In this document: positions 35,262-45,649 of the stretch, piece after piece | How the letters are laid out: every line of letters starts with the position of its first letter | Numbering within the stretch: position 1 is the stretch's first letter | NCBI GenBank assembly: GCA_009995045.1 | Contig: JAACQG010000013.1 | Coordinates: 606 to 64,605, forward strand | From: Alphaproteobacteria bacterium | Lineage (GTDB): Bacteria; Pseudomonadota; Alphaproteobacteria; Micavibrionales; Micavibrionaceae | Direction: 5' to 3' | Length of the DNA: 64,000 bases | Notes under the pieces: generated by a model | Databases searched by the model: none | The model's input: the letters and a program-made list of their open reading frames with translations, nothing else | Told to the model about the DNA's origin: nothing | Program-made: the position numbers and the translations under genes

Positions 35262-36062
35262 ATGTCACAAGACACTGCATTGAATTTGCAAAATGCGAGA
35301 GCGAGCTTTTTCGACAAACTTCAACAATACAACGCCCTTCTCGAACAAGAAGGCGTAGACCCCGAAGATCTTGCCAAAACGCGCCTTGATCTCATCAAAA
35401 GCGCCAAACAAGAGATCGAAGCCAAAAGCTCCGCAGAAGCCATTCGCTGGTATGGCTATTGTCTCGTCACATCCGATAACGGTTTTCCGATTGATATAGA
35501 CAAAGGCATCAGCCTGTTAAACGAAGCCGTAATGATGCGCAGCCTTCAGGCAAATAGTGATCTCGGCGATATCTATTCCGGCGAAGACATCATCGTGCCC
35601 GAAGATAAAATCAATTTCGAAAAAGCGATCAAACATTATAAACAGGCCGATAACGGCTATTCCAATTACCGCTTGGGAATGATCTATTCTGAACATGAGA
35701 CATATAAAGATATCCGAAAAGCAATGGATTGCGTTGATCGATCTGTAGAGCATTTCGGCGATCCGATGGGCAAGATCATGCTCGGCGCGTGGAAATATTA
35801 CGGTGAATTGATGCCGCGAAACTTTGAGGAAGCCGCTGAACTTTTCAACAATGTATACGAAAATGACCGCACCCCTGATGGCCAATACGCCAGCTGGGCG
35901 AGTGTGTCGGCTTTATTCTTTCTCGGCGTCATGACCTATCATGGCGAGGGTATGCAACAAGACGAAGAGCAAGGCTATAAGATGATAGATGAGGCCGCGG
36001 CCTATAATGACGCCAATGCGATCCAATGGCTACAAGGATATCACGAATTTCACGGCCAATAA
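35262..36062 (+). CDS. Sel1-repeat/TPR-like protein
   Basis: This 266-residue, entirely helical, soluble protein has several Sel1-like repeats: ANSDLGDIYSGED..FEKAIKHYKQA, GYSNYRLGMIYSEHETYKDIRKAM, GKIMLGAWKYYGELMPRNFEEAAELF and ALFFLGVMTYHGEGMQQDEEQGYKMI. The YxxGEG..D...A pattern is typical. Such repeats make protein-protein contacts. An N-terminal coiled-coil region covers about residues 5-60. Partner unknown. It lies 25 bp after the acyl-CoA dehydrogenase frame. Confidence 0.8.
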   Translation: MSQDTALNLQNARASFFDKLQQYNALLEQEGVDPEDLAKTRLDLIKSAKQEIEAKSSAEAIRWYGYCLVTSDNGFPIDIDKGISLLNEAVMMRSLQANSDLGDIYSGEDIIVPEDKINFEKAIKHYKQADNGYSNYRLGMIYSEHETYKDIRKAMDCVDRSVEHFGDPMGKIMLGAWKYYGELMPRNFEEAAELFNNVYENDRTPDGQYASWASVSALFFLGVMTYHGEGMQQDEEQGYKMIDEAAAYNDANAIQWLQGYHEFHGQ

Positions 36063-36076
36063 TGAATTTGATGTGA

Positions 36077-37654
36077 TTACTGCGCCACATCCGCGCGCGC
36101 CTTATCAAGCTCCGCTTTGGCCGCATTTAATTCCTGCTCCAGCTTCGAAAGACGCGCCAGTTGCTCTTGGCTGGTCACTTCGGGGTCAAACAGCATTGTC
36201 TCAAGCTCTTTTTTCTCCATCGCCCATTGCGCGCGTTCTTTTTGCAATTGCTGACCAAGCTTTTTCATCTGACGCTCGGCCTCGTTAAAACGCATGGTTG
36301 CCCGCTCAAGATTCCAATTCTCGCTCTCAACGGTCATAACCTCTTGCTGGCTTTCTTTCAGCGAAATTTTAAGCTCATCATTCAACGCTTCATTCTCCGC
36401 CCGCGCCTTTTCAAGCGCTGTCTCAAGCGCCGTAATCTTGGCCAGTGCCTTGGTATCCGCCGTTTCAATCTTCGCGGTGGTAAAATCTGCATTGCCCTTG
36501 GATTGCGTCTTATTCACCTTCACCCGCGGCATGTCAATGGAACGCTCAGGCTGCGACAAAAAGCTTTCCGCCGCGAGCATATCTGATTTTGGCATAGTAG
36601 GGGCAGGGGTGGGATTAGGCGTGCGCTCGACCGCCGCTTCCTCTGGGGCTTTATTGGGCGCTGCGTTTGGCGCAACAACGGCTACTTCTTCAACATCAAC
36701 CACTTGCTCAACCGGCGGGTCCATCACAACCACAATCGGCTCCGGTGAAACTTCGCGCACCGCATTAACAATCACAGGCTCCGGCGTAAACGGCTCATCC
36801 TCAAATGCTGTTCCTGCTTCTGGCACAACGCTCATGCTTTGTGGCTCAATCGGTTCCAGATCATCTGCCTTGGGCGCACGCGCTGGTGGTTTATTATTTT
36901 GCAACGACATCGCCTCAACCGCGCTGGCATTAAGCGCCGCAACCGCGTCTTCTTCTTCAACCGCTGGCTTGGCAACGCTAACATCCTTGCTCTGAACTTC
37001 TTGTTGCTCAAACGCGATCGATTCATTAACTAAAAACGCTTTTTCAGCCTCGCTCAAACTCTCTGAACTCACACTGATATCAGGATTTTTAATTGCCTCT
37101 AATGTATCATCGTCACGAATATTTTTCGCCGCAACCACGCCCGGCGCGCCGCCCGCCATGCACCGCTCAAATTTGTTAGCCGCCTCGATAAAGCGGGTTA
37201 AAAAGAAACGGAATTGATGCCCCTCAATGGCAATGTCCAAAACACCATTATCACGTATAGCCTTAAACAGCTCTTTTTGCCCCTTCATCGGCACAGAAAT
37301 AATATTATCACGATGCGCAACACTGTTAATGACAGCTTCTTCATGACCTGGCACACGCAAGGAAACATCATAATGATTACCAACAACAAACGCGCTTTGG
37401 CGAATATTCAAATTCAGCTGCTGAACCCAATTGCTTGATCCGTTGATCTGAAGCAAAAACCCGTTATTAAATTCGGTCTGAATAATACATTCACCGCTAT
37501 AATCGCTCACCGCTTTGATGGAGCCAACTTGCCACGCTTTGGCCGGATAAAAATGCGAGGATTTATCAAGCTCATCTTGAGCTTTCGCGCTATGTGTCAT
37601 CATCAATGCGGTACAAGCAACGCCAACCGCGAGTATCCGTTTAAAATGAGTCAT
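36077..37654 (-). CDS. Exported Pro/Val-rich coiled-coil protein of unknown function
   Basis: The product is 525 residues from the ATG at 37654; a TTG lies 12 bases upstream in frame. It has a signal peptide (MTHFKRILAVGVACTALMMTHSAKA) and a globular N-terminal domain to about residue 170 (FNNGFLLQINGSS, FRFFLTRFIEAANKF). A long Pro/Glu/Val-rich, probably disordered region follows (about 190-390). The C-terminal coiled coil (about 410-525) is rich in Glu, Lys and Leu (ALEKARAENEALNDEL and so on). The layout suggests a periplasmic scaffold or spanning protein. I do not recognise a family. Confidence 0.72.
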   Translation of the reverse strand: MTHFKRILAVGVACTALMMTHSAKAQDELDKSSHFYPAKAWQVGSIKAVSDYSGECIIQTEFNNGFLLQINGSSNWVQQLNLNIRQSAFVVGNHYDVSLRVPGHEEAVINSVAHRDNIISVPMKGQKELFKAIRDNGVLDIAIEGHQFRFFLTRFIEAANKFERCMAGGAPGVVAAKNIRDDDTLEAIKNPDISVSSESLSEAEKAFLVNESIAFEQQEVQSKDVSVAKPAVEEEDAVAALNASAVEAMSLQNNKPPARAPKADDLEPIEPQSMSVVPEAGTAFEDEPFTPEPVIVNAVREVSPEPIVVVMDPPVEQVVDVEEVAVVAPNAAPNKAPEEAAVERTPNPTPAPTMPKSDMLAAESFLSQPERSIDMPRVKVNKTQSKGNADFTTAKIETADTKALAKITALETALEKARAENEALNDELKISLKESQQEVMTVESENWNLERATMRFNEAERQMKKLGQQLQKERAQWAMEKKELETMLFDPEVTSQEQLARLSKLEQELNAAKAELDKARADVAQ

Positions 37655-37853
37655 GTCTTTATCCAATTCGAACTGTAAAATTTATAAAAGTTAAGCTGTA
37701 AAAAGTTTAGCATCAGCCTCACCGTCCTACAATCCACTTTTCTATTGCCCTTTTCAAGTCACACCCGATATATCAACGATATATGTGGTGACTCAATCAA
37801 AATCTTCCTCTACCCTAAGGGAAGAAACAATCAATAAACGAGGATCACAAACC

Positions 37854-38156
37854 ATGTCCAGCGACGCAATCATGGCAAAAATTAAACAAAAAATGGCACT
37901 CGCATCAAGCTTGAATGCAAAGCTCAAATTCGATTTCGGTGATGATGGCATTGTCTTCGTTGACGCCACACAAAACCCGCCAGTCATTTCCGAAGAAGAT
38001 GCAGAAGCCGACACGACATTGGTCACATCAATCGACACATTCAAGGCAATCTTAGAAGGAACCCAAGACCCAAATATCGCCTTCATGATGGGCAAGCTTA
38101 AGGTCAAAGGATCAATGGGCATAGCCATGAAGCTTAACGGCATCCTCGAAGATTAA
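37854..38156 (+). CDS. SCP2 sterol-carrier-like lipid-binding protein
   Basis: This 100-residue protein has the SCP2 fold pattern: KLKFDFGDDGIVFVDATQNPP, then DTTLVTSIDTFKAILEGTQDPNIAFMMGKLKVKGSMGIAMKL. It has the conserved 'F..G.L...G....A..L' end that lines the hydrophobic cavity. Bacterial single-domain SCP2 proteins bind lipids or acyl-CoA. I chose the ATG at 37854 over a longer frame because GAGGA precedes it and family homology begins there. It lies 5 bp before a thioesterase gene, which supports a shared role in acyl-chain handling. Confidence 0.85.
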   Translation: MSSDAIMAKIKQKMALASSLNAKLKFDFGDDGIVFVDATQNPPVISEEDAEADTTLVTSIDTFKAILEGTQDPNIAFMMGKLKVKGSMGIAMKLNGILED

Positions 38157-38161
38157 ATTCC

Positions 38162-38716
38162 ATGAATCTCTATATCCGCCTCGTCCTTGTGCTCATCAAA
38201 TCTCTATGGCGCAAGAGATTGGCCTTGCTGGAAACATCAATCACCCATTTCCACGTTCTGCCCAATGACCTTGATTTGAACATGCACATGAATAACGGGC
38301 GGTATTTAACCGTGATGGATTTGGGGCGCATTGATTTGATGATGCGCTGTGGCCTCCTCCAAAAAGCGTTAAAACATAAATACGCCCCTGTCCTTGGCTC
38401 CGTCAAAATGCGCTACCGCCTGCCTCTCTTACCTTTTCAACCATACGAACTGCAAACCCGCATTGTCTGTTGGGATGAAAAATGGGCGTATATGGAACAG
38501 CGTTTCATCATAACATCAGGCACCAAAAAAGGCGCCATCGCCGCCATCGCCATCATAAAAGCCGGCATGTATGACCCCAAAGCCAAGGAAACAGTTAAGC
38601 CAGATGCGCTGATGAGCTTGCTGGAATTGGGGCAGGTTGCATCCCCCGACATGCCCGATTATTTCAAAGATTGGGTAAAGGCCGAAAGCGCCCTCCAAGC
38701 CGTCACCGCCCAATAA
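38162..38716 (+). CDS. Hotdog-fold acyl-CoA thioesterase
   Basis: The product is 184 residues. The motif VLPNDLDLNMHMNNGRYLTVMDLGRIDLMMRCGL is typical of 4HBT-like thioesterases of the THEM6/FcbC group, with the NMHMNNGRY loop and an active-site Asp. The first 20 residues are hydrophobic (LYIRLVLVLIKSLW) and may lie at the membrane. It probably hydrolyses acyl-CoA esters; specificity unknown. It is co-oriented with the SCP2 gene and followed by a strong hairpin. Confidence 0.85.
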   Translation: MNLYIRLVLVLIKSLWRKRLALLETSITHFHVLPNDLDLNMHMNNGRYLTVMDLGRIDLMMRCGLLQKALKHKYAPVLGSVKMRYRLPLLPFQPYELQTRIVCWDEKWAYMEQRFIITSGTKKGAIAAIAIIKAGMYDPKAKETVKPDALMSLLELGQVASPDMPDYFKDWVKAESALQAVTAQ

Positions 38717-38717
38717 A

Positions 38718-38748
38718 AAAAGCCGCCCTCCGAAGGAAAGCGGCTTTT
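38718..38748. terminator. Bidirectional terminator between thioesterase gene and fadL
   Basis: A 9-bp perfect stem, AAAAGCCGC (38718-38726) / GCGGCTTTT (38740-38748), has A-runs and T-runs on both sides. It lies between two convergent genes and can serve both. Confidence 0.85.
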
Positions 38749-38769
38749 CAAAATTTCAAAATCTATTGC

Positions 38770-40074
38770 TTAGAATTTATACGTCAAACCAAGTGAGACA
38801 ATACCAACATTACCTTCTGTCTTGGCCTTAACATTAGTAGAGCTAATGCCTGCATTGCGCGTCACATCAATTGTGCCGTCTTCAATCCAGATATAAGTCG
38901 CCGCCATATCGACATCGATATTGTCATTCAGGCTATATGTCGCACCACCTGATAACCATGTGCGGTCACCATCGGGTGTACGTGATGTACGGTATTCGTT
39001 GGTTGTTGGTGTTTCGTCAAACTGCATACCACCGCGGAATGCCCATTTGTCAGAATAATCATATTCCGCACCAACCGCAAAAGCCCAAGTCGACTGATAG
39101 TTTTGCACTGTTGTCGAAACTGCTTGTCCTGGCGTACGGGTAAAGCCGGCCGCCGTATTGATGTTTTCATTTGTGATCGCAGTAATATCTTGGAAGTTAT
39201 TCCAACCAAACCATGTCGCTTGTCCCATAAGGGTCAATTTATCGTTCAAATCATGAGAAATACCAAGCGTTGCAATATCAGGCAAATCAAGATCCGCTGT
39301 GCCCGCAACATCGAAATCATTCAGCGTTGTGCCTTCAGATTTCACACGCCCTTCAAGCTCATGACTAATCGCGGAGTGATACGATAAACCGATTGTTGTA
39401 GTTTTAAGCGGCTTGATCTGCGCACCCAAAGTATAACCAAAAGACCAATCATCACCTTCAAGTGTTGAAGTACCCTCGGTCAAACCACCACCAGTGACAC
39501 CAGTCGCACTTTTAAGCTCAGCATCAGAATGTTGAATATTAATCCCACCAGCGATCGAAATCATGTCATTGATCTTAAACGCAAGGCTTGGCTGAACATC
39601 AATCACGGCCAATTCTGTTTTTGTTGAATCGAAACGTCCGAACCATCCGTCACCGTAATCATTGGCAAGGCCGAAAGGCGCGGTAATACCAATACCCGCC
39701 CATAATTGATCATTGATCTGATGTGTAACAAAACCGTTAGGAACAGGAGTAGGGCTGTATGGGTTGCCGCCATCGCCTGTATTTGCTGCAGAAACGCCGG
39801 TTGAGCCATTATCCGTCAAGCTTGATGAAGGAATTAATAAATGTGTACTCAACTGTGTTTGCGTGCCGGATAATTTCGTCATACCCGCCGGGTTGAAATA
39901 AACCGTACTTGGATCATGTAAATTTGTCGCTGACCCGGAAAACGCAGATCCCAAACCAGTAACCGATTGTTCTTGAATATAAAAACCTGCAGCATTTGCA
40001 GCCATAGGTGAAAGCGCAGTCCCCAAAGCGCATAAGGATAAAAGGGATAGAAGTTTTTTAGATTGAACTGACAT
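38770..40074 (-). CDS. fadL: FadL/OmpP1-family outer-membrane long-chain fatty-acid transporter
   Basis: The product is 434 residues from the ATG at 40074, chosen because GGAGA lies upstream. The signal peptide (SKKLLSLLSLCALGTALSPMAANA) is followed by AGFYIQEQSVTGLGSAFSG, the FadL N-terminal hatch segment, and AGMTKLSGTQTQLSTHLL. The rest is an alternating beta-barrel pattern ending in the terminal Phe of LGLTYKF, as required for outer-membrane insertion. It takes up hydrophobic compounds. It fits the fatty-acid genes elsewhere in the window (thiolase, FadB-like, acyl-CoA dehydrogenase). Confidence 0.93.
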   Translation of the reverse strand: MSVQSKKLLSLLSLCALGTALSPMAANAAGFYIQEQSVTGLGSAFSGSATNLHDPSTVYFNPAGMTKLSGTQTQLSTHLLIPSSSLTDNGSTGVSAANTGDGGNPYSPTPVPNGFVTHQINDQLWAGIGITAPFGLANDYGDGWFGRFDSTKTELAVIDVQPSLAFKINDMISIAGGINIQHSDAELKSATGVTGGGLTEGTSTLEGDDWSFGYTLGAQIKPLKTTTIGLSYHSAISHELEGRVKSEGTTLNDFDVAGTADLDLPDIATLGISHDLNDKLTLMGQATWFGWNNFQDITAITNENINTAAGFTRTPGQAVSTTVQNYQSTWAFAVGAEYDYSDKWAFRGGMQFDETPTTNEYRTSRTPDGDRTWLSGGATYSLNDNIDVDMAATYIWIEDGTIDVTRNAGISSTNVKAKTEGNVGIVSLGLTYKF

Positions 40075-40255
40075 AGGATTCTCCACACGAAAATTGCTAG
40101 AAAGGTGACTTATTTGTAAGGATATACTAACCGAAAAGACAATGCCCGTCTAAAACCAAACGTTGTGCACAGCAGCACAATGCACCCATGTGTGACATAT
40201 TTGCTACACGTCTTATATGTGTCGTGTCATTTGGTTAGGCTATGAGGTCAGCAAA

Positions 40256-40367
40256 GCAAACCGTAGGTTTTTTTGCCACTAGGACGCAGTCCGTAAAAAG
40301 CGCAAACCGTAGGTTTTTTTGCCACTAGGACGCAGTCCGTAAAAAGCGCAAACCGCAGGTTTGTTTG
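40256..40367. repeat. 46-bp tandem repeat, 2.4 copies
   Basis: Two identical 46-bp units (40256-40301, 40302-40347) are followed by a partial third (40348-40367) that has changed bases. Each unit holds two small hairpins, AAACC-gta-GGTTT and GGAC-gca-GTCC, the second followed by GTAAAA. Related single hairpin modules recur at about 40448-40466 (CGCAC-ggA-GTGCG) and 40471-40487 (GGACGCAGTCCGTAAAA). They lie between fadL and the end of the SCO1 gene. Confidence 0.9.
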
Positions 40368-40467
40368 TTAAGTAGAGCAAGGCCCTTATGTATAAAAAAC
40401 AGTGATTTTAAATTTCACGAATTTAAAATTGTACCGAGCAAGCGCGAGGCGCACGGAGTGCGTAAAA

Positions 40468-41136
40468 TCAGGACGCAGTCCGTAAAACAACATCATCATA
40501 AATATAATCCGCATCATCATCCATCCGATAAAGACCAAGCAAATTACCCTCTGGCCCCATCAAATAAAGATAACTGGAATGATCCATCGTGTAATCTTCC
40601 GCTGGATTATCACTATCGGGATCTTCAACTTTGCGCGCAAAGATCCGATACGCCTTGGTCACAAAATCAATCTGCGGCTGCGTCCCCGTAAGACCGATAA
40701 TCTTTGGATGAAACAAACTCACATAATCCTTCATGACTGGAACCGTGTCGCGCGTTGGATCAATCGTGATAAACAGCGGCTGAAACTGCGCCGCAATCTC
40801 CGGCTTGTTCTTTTCAAGCGCTTTCATCACGCGGCTGACTTTCTGAAGCTCCGTCGGGCAAATCGCGGGGCAAAACGTAAAGCCGAAATAAATCAGCTTA
40901 TATTGATCCGCGTAAGTCTCCTGCGTCACCGCCTCACCAAGATGATTGGTCAACGAAAACGGCCCGCCAATCTCTAATCCCGCAATCGGCGAAGCCCCCT
41001 TGCTCGCCGAATCCTGTCCACGCACATGCGCGGTCTGAAATCGAACCTGATAATACGCCACACCCGCACCAATGATGAGAGCAACAATAGAAAGAATAAA
41101 GATCCGCAAAATGCGATTTTTTGTTTGTGTGTTCAT
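40468..41136 (-). CDS. SCO1/SenC/PrrC-family thioredoxin-like copper protein
   Basis: The product is 222 residues from the ATG at 41136; a TTG start two codons upstream is also possible. An N-terminal membrane anchor (IFILSIVALIIGAGVAYYQV) is followed by a thioredoxin fold with the copper-binding CxxxC in FGFTFCPAICPTEL and the third ligand His in YTMDHSSYLYLM. SCO proteins deliver copper to the CuA site of cytochrome c oxidase. The final residues VLRTAS and the stop codon are encoded by a copy of the hairpin repeat module, so the end of the protein has been altered by the repeat. Confidence 0.92.
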   Translation of the reverse strand: MNTQTKNRILRIFILSIVALIIGAGVAYYQVRFQTAHVRGQDSASKGASPIAGLEIGGPFSLTNHLGEAVTQETYADQYKLIYFGFTFCPAICPTELQKVSRVMKALEKNKPEIAAQFQPLFITIDPTRDTVPVMKDYVSLFHPKIIGLTGTQPQIDFVTKAYRIFARKVEDPDSDNPAEDYTMDHSSYLYLMGPEGNLLGLYRMDDDADYIYDDVVLRTAS

Positions 41137-41240
41137 ATTCAATATATAGATAACCTCACCCCGCTTGGCAACGAGATTGGGAAATTAAAACGTCACACCT
41201 TGACAAATTCTCCCACTATGCAAATGTCAAATCTTACTAG

Positions 41241-41320
41241 AAACCTTCGGGGTGTTTGAGAAATCTCAAACTGAGAAATACCCGCACAACTTGAACCGAT
41301 TAGAATCGGCGTAAGGAAAG
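41241..41320 (+). promoter_or_regulatory. TPP riboswitch (THI element)
   Basis: The conserved core is present in order: CCTTCGGGGTG (41244-41254), hairpin TTTGAG-aaat-CTCAAA, then CTGAGA (41271-41276), ATACCCG, TTGAACCGAT (41291-41300), a short CCGAT/ATCGG stem, and CGTAAGGAAAG. The outer CCTT/AAGG pairing closes it. It lies 8 bp before the first gene of the thiC operon. A -35-like TTGACA is at 41200-41205. Binding of thiamine pyrophosphate would reduce expression of the operon. Confidence 0.93.
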
Positions 41321-41328
41321 GACATACT

Positions 41329-43505
<2,177 letters not shown>

Positions 43506-44111
43506 ATGATTGAGCTAGTTAATAAAGTATTGAACTCAGATACCTTGGGGAATTTTGTTACAAATCCTCAGTTCATTGCTTTTTTAATCGCAATATCATT
43601 AGAATTTTTTAGAAGAATAATAATGCCAAAGGCTCGAATAATTTGGGGCGTAGGTCACGGTTTTAATTTTCTTATACCCCAAAGACCTGATACTGAGCGT
43701 GCACAAGCTATTCCGAATTTGCCTGTAAATACGCGTAGTATGTATGTAAAAAATAATGGTAGGGCAGTAGCTAAAAATGTAGAGTTTTATTTTAACTACA
43801 AGCCTGAGCATTATGAGTTATGGCCTGTAATAGAATACAATGTGGTGAATACGCCAAATGGAAGGTTTATTATTAAAATTCCCTTTATTGGAAAAAAGGA
43901 ATTTTTTAGAATTGAATTAATTCATTCAAATAGCAATCCTCCTGAGGTAATGAACGTAAGAGCAGAAAGTGGTGTGTGTCATGAGGTAAACATGGCGCCA
44001 ATCCAAGTTTTTTCTAGTTTTGTAAACTTTCTTATTCTTTTGACCATGTTCTTAGGTATTGTTCAGATAATATCTATTTTTGTATCTTTAATACAGGCAT
44101 TTGTAATTTAA
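43506..44111 (+). CDS. AT-rich gene for a two-helix membrane protein, unknown function
   Basis: The product is 201 residues. Hydrophobic segments lie at the N-terminus (FIAFLIAISLEFFRRIIM) and C-terminus (FVNFLILLTMFLGIVQIISIFVSLIQAFVI), with a soluble middle that looks beta-rich (SMYVKNNGRAVAKNVEFYFN). The ATG follows the thiC stop directly. The codons are AT-rich (many AAT, TTT and ATA), unlike thiC with its C-ending codons. That points to recent acquisition or different selection. I recognise no family. Confidence 0.7.
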   Translation: MIELVNKVLNSDTLGNFVTNPQFIAFLIAISLEFFRRIIMPKARIIWGVGHGFNFLIPQRPDTERAQAIPNLPVNTRSMYVKNNGRAVAKNVEFYFNYKPEHYELWPVIEYNVVNTPNGRFIIKIPFIGKKEFFRIELIHSNSNPPEVMNVRAESGVCHEVNMAPIQVFSSFVNFLILLTMFLGIVQIISIFVSLIQAFVI

Positions 44112-44141
44112 ATAAAAAGTTCGAGAGCCTTTTAAAATTTA

Positions 44142-44756
44142 ATGTCATATAAAAATGTACCAAGTAATTTAAACGCTCACATCGCCCTGCCCAATATCAC
44201 GCTTGATTGGCATAAAACGCCAACAATGAAAGCGCTTTTTGAGAGTAAGCAGAATGATAAAGAGGTTGATCTCGAACACCTAAAAACCCGTGGCGTTTAT
44301 ATCTCTGTTTATTCGGTGGATGCGTTTTCCCGTCCCGGATATTACGCGGGCACCACTGGCAATATTTACAACCGAACTTTGCATCACGCCCGCAATATAA
44401 TGGCGGGCAATTCCTTTATCCCGCATGAGAAAAACGCGCGTTTCGATGTCGCCGAATATAAACGCAACGACAACATCTCCGACTTTGCCAACGACGCTAT
44501 GTTTGAGCGCTTAAAAAAGGTCATGTTCAGCAGCTATATTTTCTATGCCCTGTGCGACGATATGCAAATTTGTAATGGTATTGAGCGCGCATTGATCAAA
44601 CATATTAAAGATGGTGAGAGCGATAACGGATATTTCTCGGGCAATCGCGGTTTTCGCGGCTGCCGAAACTGCCCGCATGAACTGTTAATCACCAATGAGG
44701 GACATAACGAAATTATTGATTTACTCGGCGCTAAACTTGCATTCTCCCCTCCATAA
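44142..44756 (+). CDS. GIY-YIG-like nuclease domain protein
   Basis: The product is 204 residues. The segment GVYISVYSVDAFSRPGYYAGTTGNIYNRTLHHAR fits the GIY...YIG pattern, with the GVY and YYAG triads, Arg in the following helix, and a later Glu in CNGIERALIKHIKD. It ends with a Cys-containing segment (GFRGCRNCPHELLI). There is no DNA-binding domain I can identify, and it is unrelated in detail to the small GIY-YIG gene at 18537. It lies after the AT-rich membrane gene and is followed by a terminator, which suggests an acquired block between thiC and the genes beyond. Confidence 0.7.
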   Translation: MSYKNVPSNLNAHIALPNITLDWHKTPTMKALFESKQNDKEVDLEHLKTRGVYISVYSVDAFSRPGYYAGTTGNIYNRTLHHARNIMAGNSFIPHEKNARFDVAEYKRNDNISDFANDAMFERLKKVMFSSYIFYALCDDMQICNGIERALIKHIKDGESDNGYFSGNRGFRGCRNCPHELLITNEGHNEIIDLLGAKLAFSPP

Positions 44757-44769
44757 GCCCACACAAAAA

Positions 44770-44795
44770 AACGGGCAGCCCTTAAAGCCGCCCGT
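44770..44795 (+). terminator. Terminator after the GIY-YIG-like gene
   Basis: The inverted repeat ACGGGC...GCCCGT, with inner pairing AGCCC/GCC-type bases, is flanked by an A-run at the left and CCTTA at the right. The A-run means it can also serve the minus-strand gene at 44824. Confidence 0.65.
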
Positions 44796-44823
44796 CCTTA
44801 AATTCATGTATGTATAATACCCG

Positions 44824-45000
44824 TTAAACGCCTTTTTTCGCGCCGATCAGGAACCAAAGCGCCATACCGATAACCGGCAAGGCCAGAACGACCACAATCC
44901 ACACGACTTTCATCAATGTATCAAGCCCGCTTTTTAGAATGCCGAGTATCGCAATGATGTCGAGCACGAGGACAATCAGTCCCAATAGTCCATATTCCAT
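44824..45000 (-). CDS. Small two-helix membrane protein, PLDc_N type
   Basis: The product is 58 residues, translated directly. It begins MEYGLLGLIVLVLDIIAIL, followed by a KSGLDTLMKVVWIVVVLALP segment and VIGMALWFLIGAKKGV. This matches the phospholipase-D-nuclease N-terminal (PLDc_N) two-helix module found alone in many bacteria. AAAGGAG lies about 8 bases before the ATG. Function unknown, perhaps stress-related membrane protein. It is shorter than 60 residues, so it is easily missed. Confidence 0.8.
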   Translation of the reverse strand: MEYGLLGLIVLVLDIIAILGILKSGLDTLMKVVWIVVVLALPVIGMALWFLIGAKKGV

Positions 45001-45271
45001 TTAAAAATCTCCTTTGTAAGTATTCTCAAAAGACCCAACGGCTCATGGCCTCCATTGGTTCCATGCCCCCGCCAAGCGCCCAAGAATAAACACCCACGCC
45101 CCTTGACCAATTCCAAAATAAACAGGATAATAATCCTATCATCAAAAACAGCGGCAAGCACCGCCCAAACCGAAGGAGAACCACCCACCCGCAAAACCGA
45201 TATTCCCGATCATTTCAACACATGACTGAAATACATATGGAACCAAGCGCGCCATCCATCGTTGGCGCAGC

Positions 45272-45484
45272 ATGAATATTGCAACAAAGCTAAAAATCGG
45301 ATCCCTCGGCCTATTCACCTCAATCGTCCTCCTTTTGTGGTTTTTCGGCGGAATTTTGGGCGCAATCACGGGGATTATCAAAGGAGAAGCCCTCTTCGCC
45401 GTCGCAAGCCTGATTATTCCGGCATTCGGCGCACTCTACACCGCCATCAGCGCAATTGGCGCGTTACTGGGCCTCATCTTTTAA
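45272..45484 (+). CDS. Possible small membrane protein
   Basis: This 70-residue frame has two hydrophobic helices (GLFTSIVLLLWFFGGILGAITGII and LFAVASLIIPAFGALYTAISAIGALLGLIF) separated by KGEA. The amphipathic and codon pattern look like a real membrane protein, but no good ribosome-binding site precedes the ATG, so it may be spurious. Confidence 0.5.
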   Translation: MNIATKLKIGSLGLFTSIVLLLWFFGGILGAITGIIKGEALFAVASLIIPAFGALYTAISAIGALLGLIF

Positions 45485-45649
45485 TACGATCACAACACGC
45501 CCGTACCCACCCCGTAAAACCCGTCAAACGAACCGAAGAAACAGCAATATAGTCCATCATTTCAACATCTTAAAACCCATAAAATAACAAAAATGTGGAA
45601 CCGAACGCACCGCCCATGCATTAGCCCTGTAAAATAACGGGAAAATACC

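Noticed and set aside
36294-36995. 233-codon plus-strand frame rich in Ser, Thr and Gly
   Set aside because: It is antisense to the Pro/Val-rich region of the exported coiled-coil protein, and its composition is what that antisense would give.
40256-40367. 46-bp repeat as a CRISPR array
   Set aside because: The units are directly adjacent without unique spacers, only 2.4 copies are present, and no cas gene is nearby.
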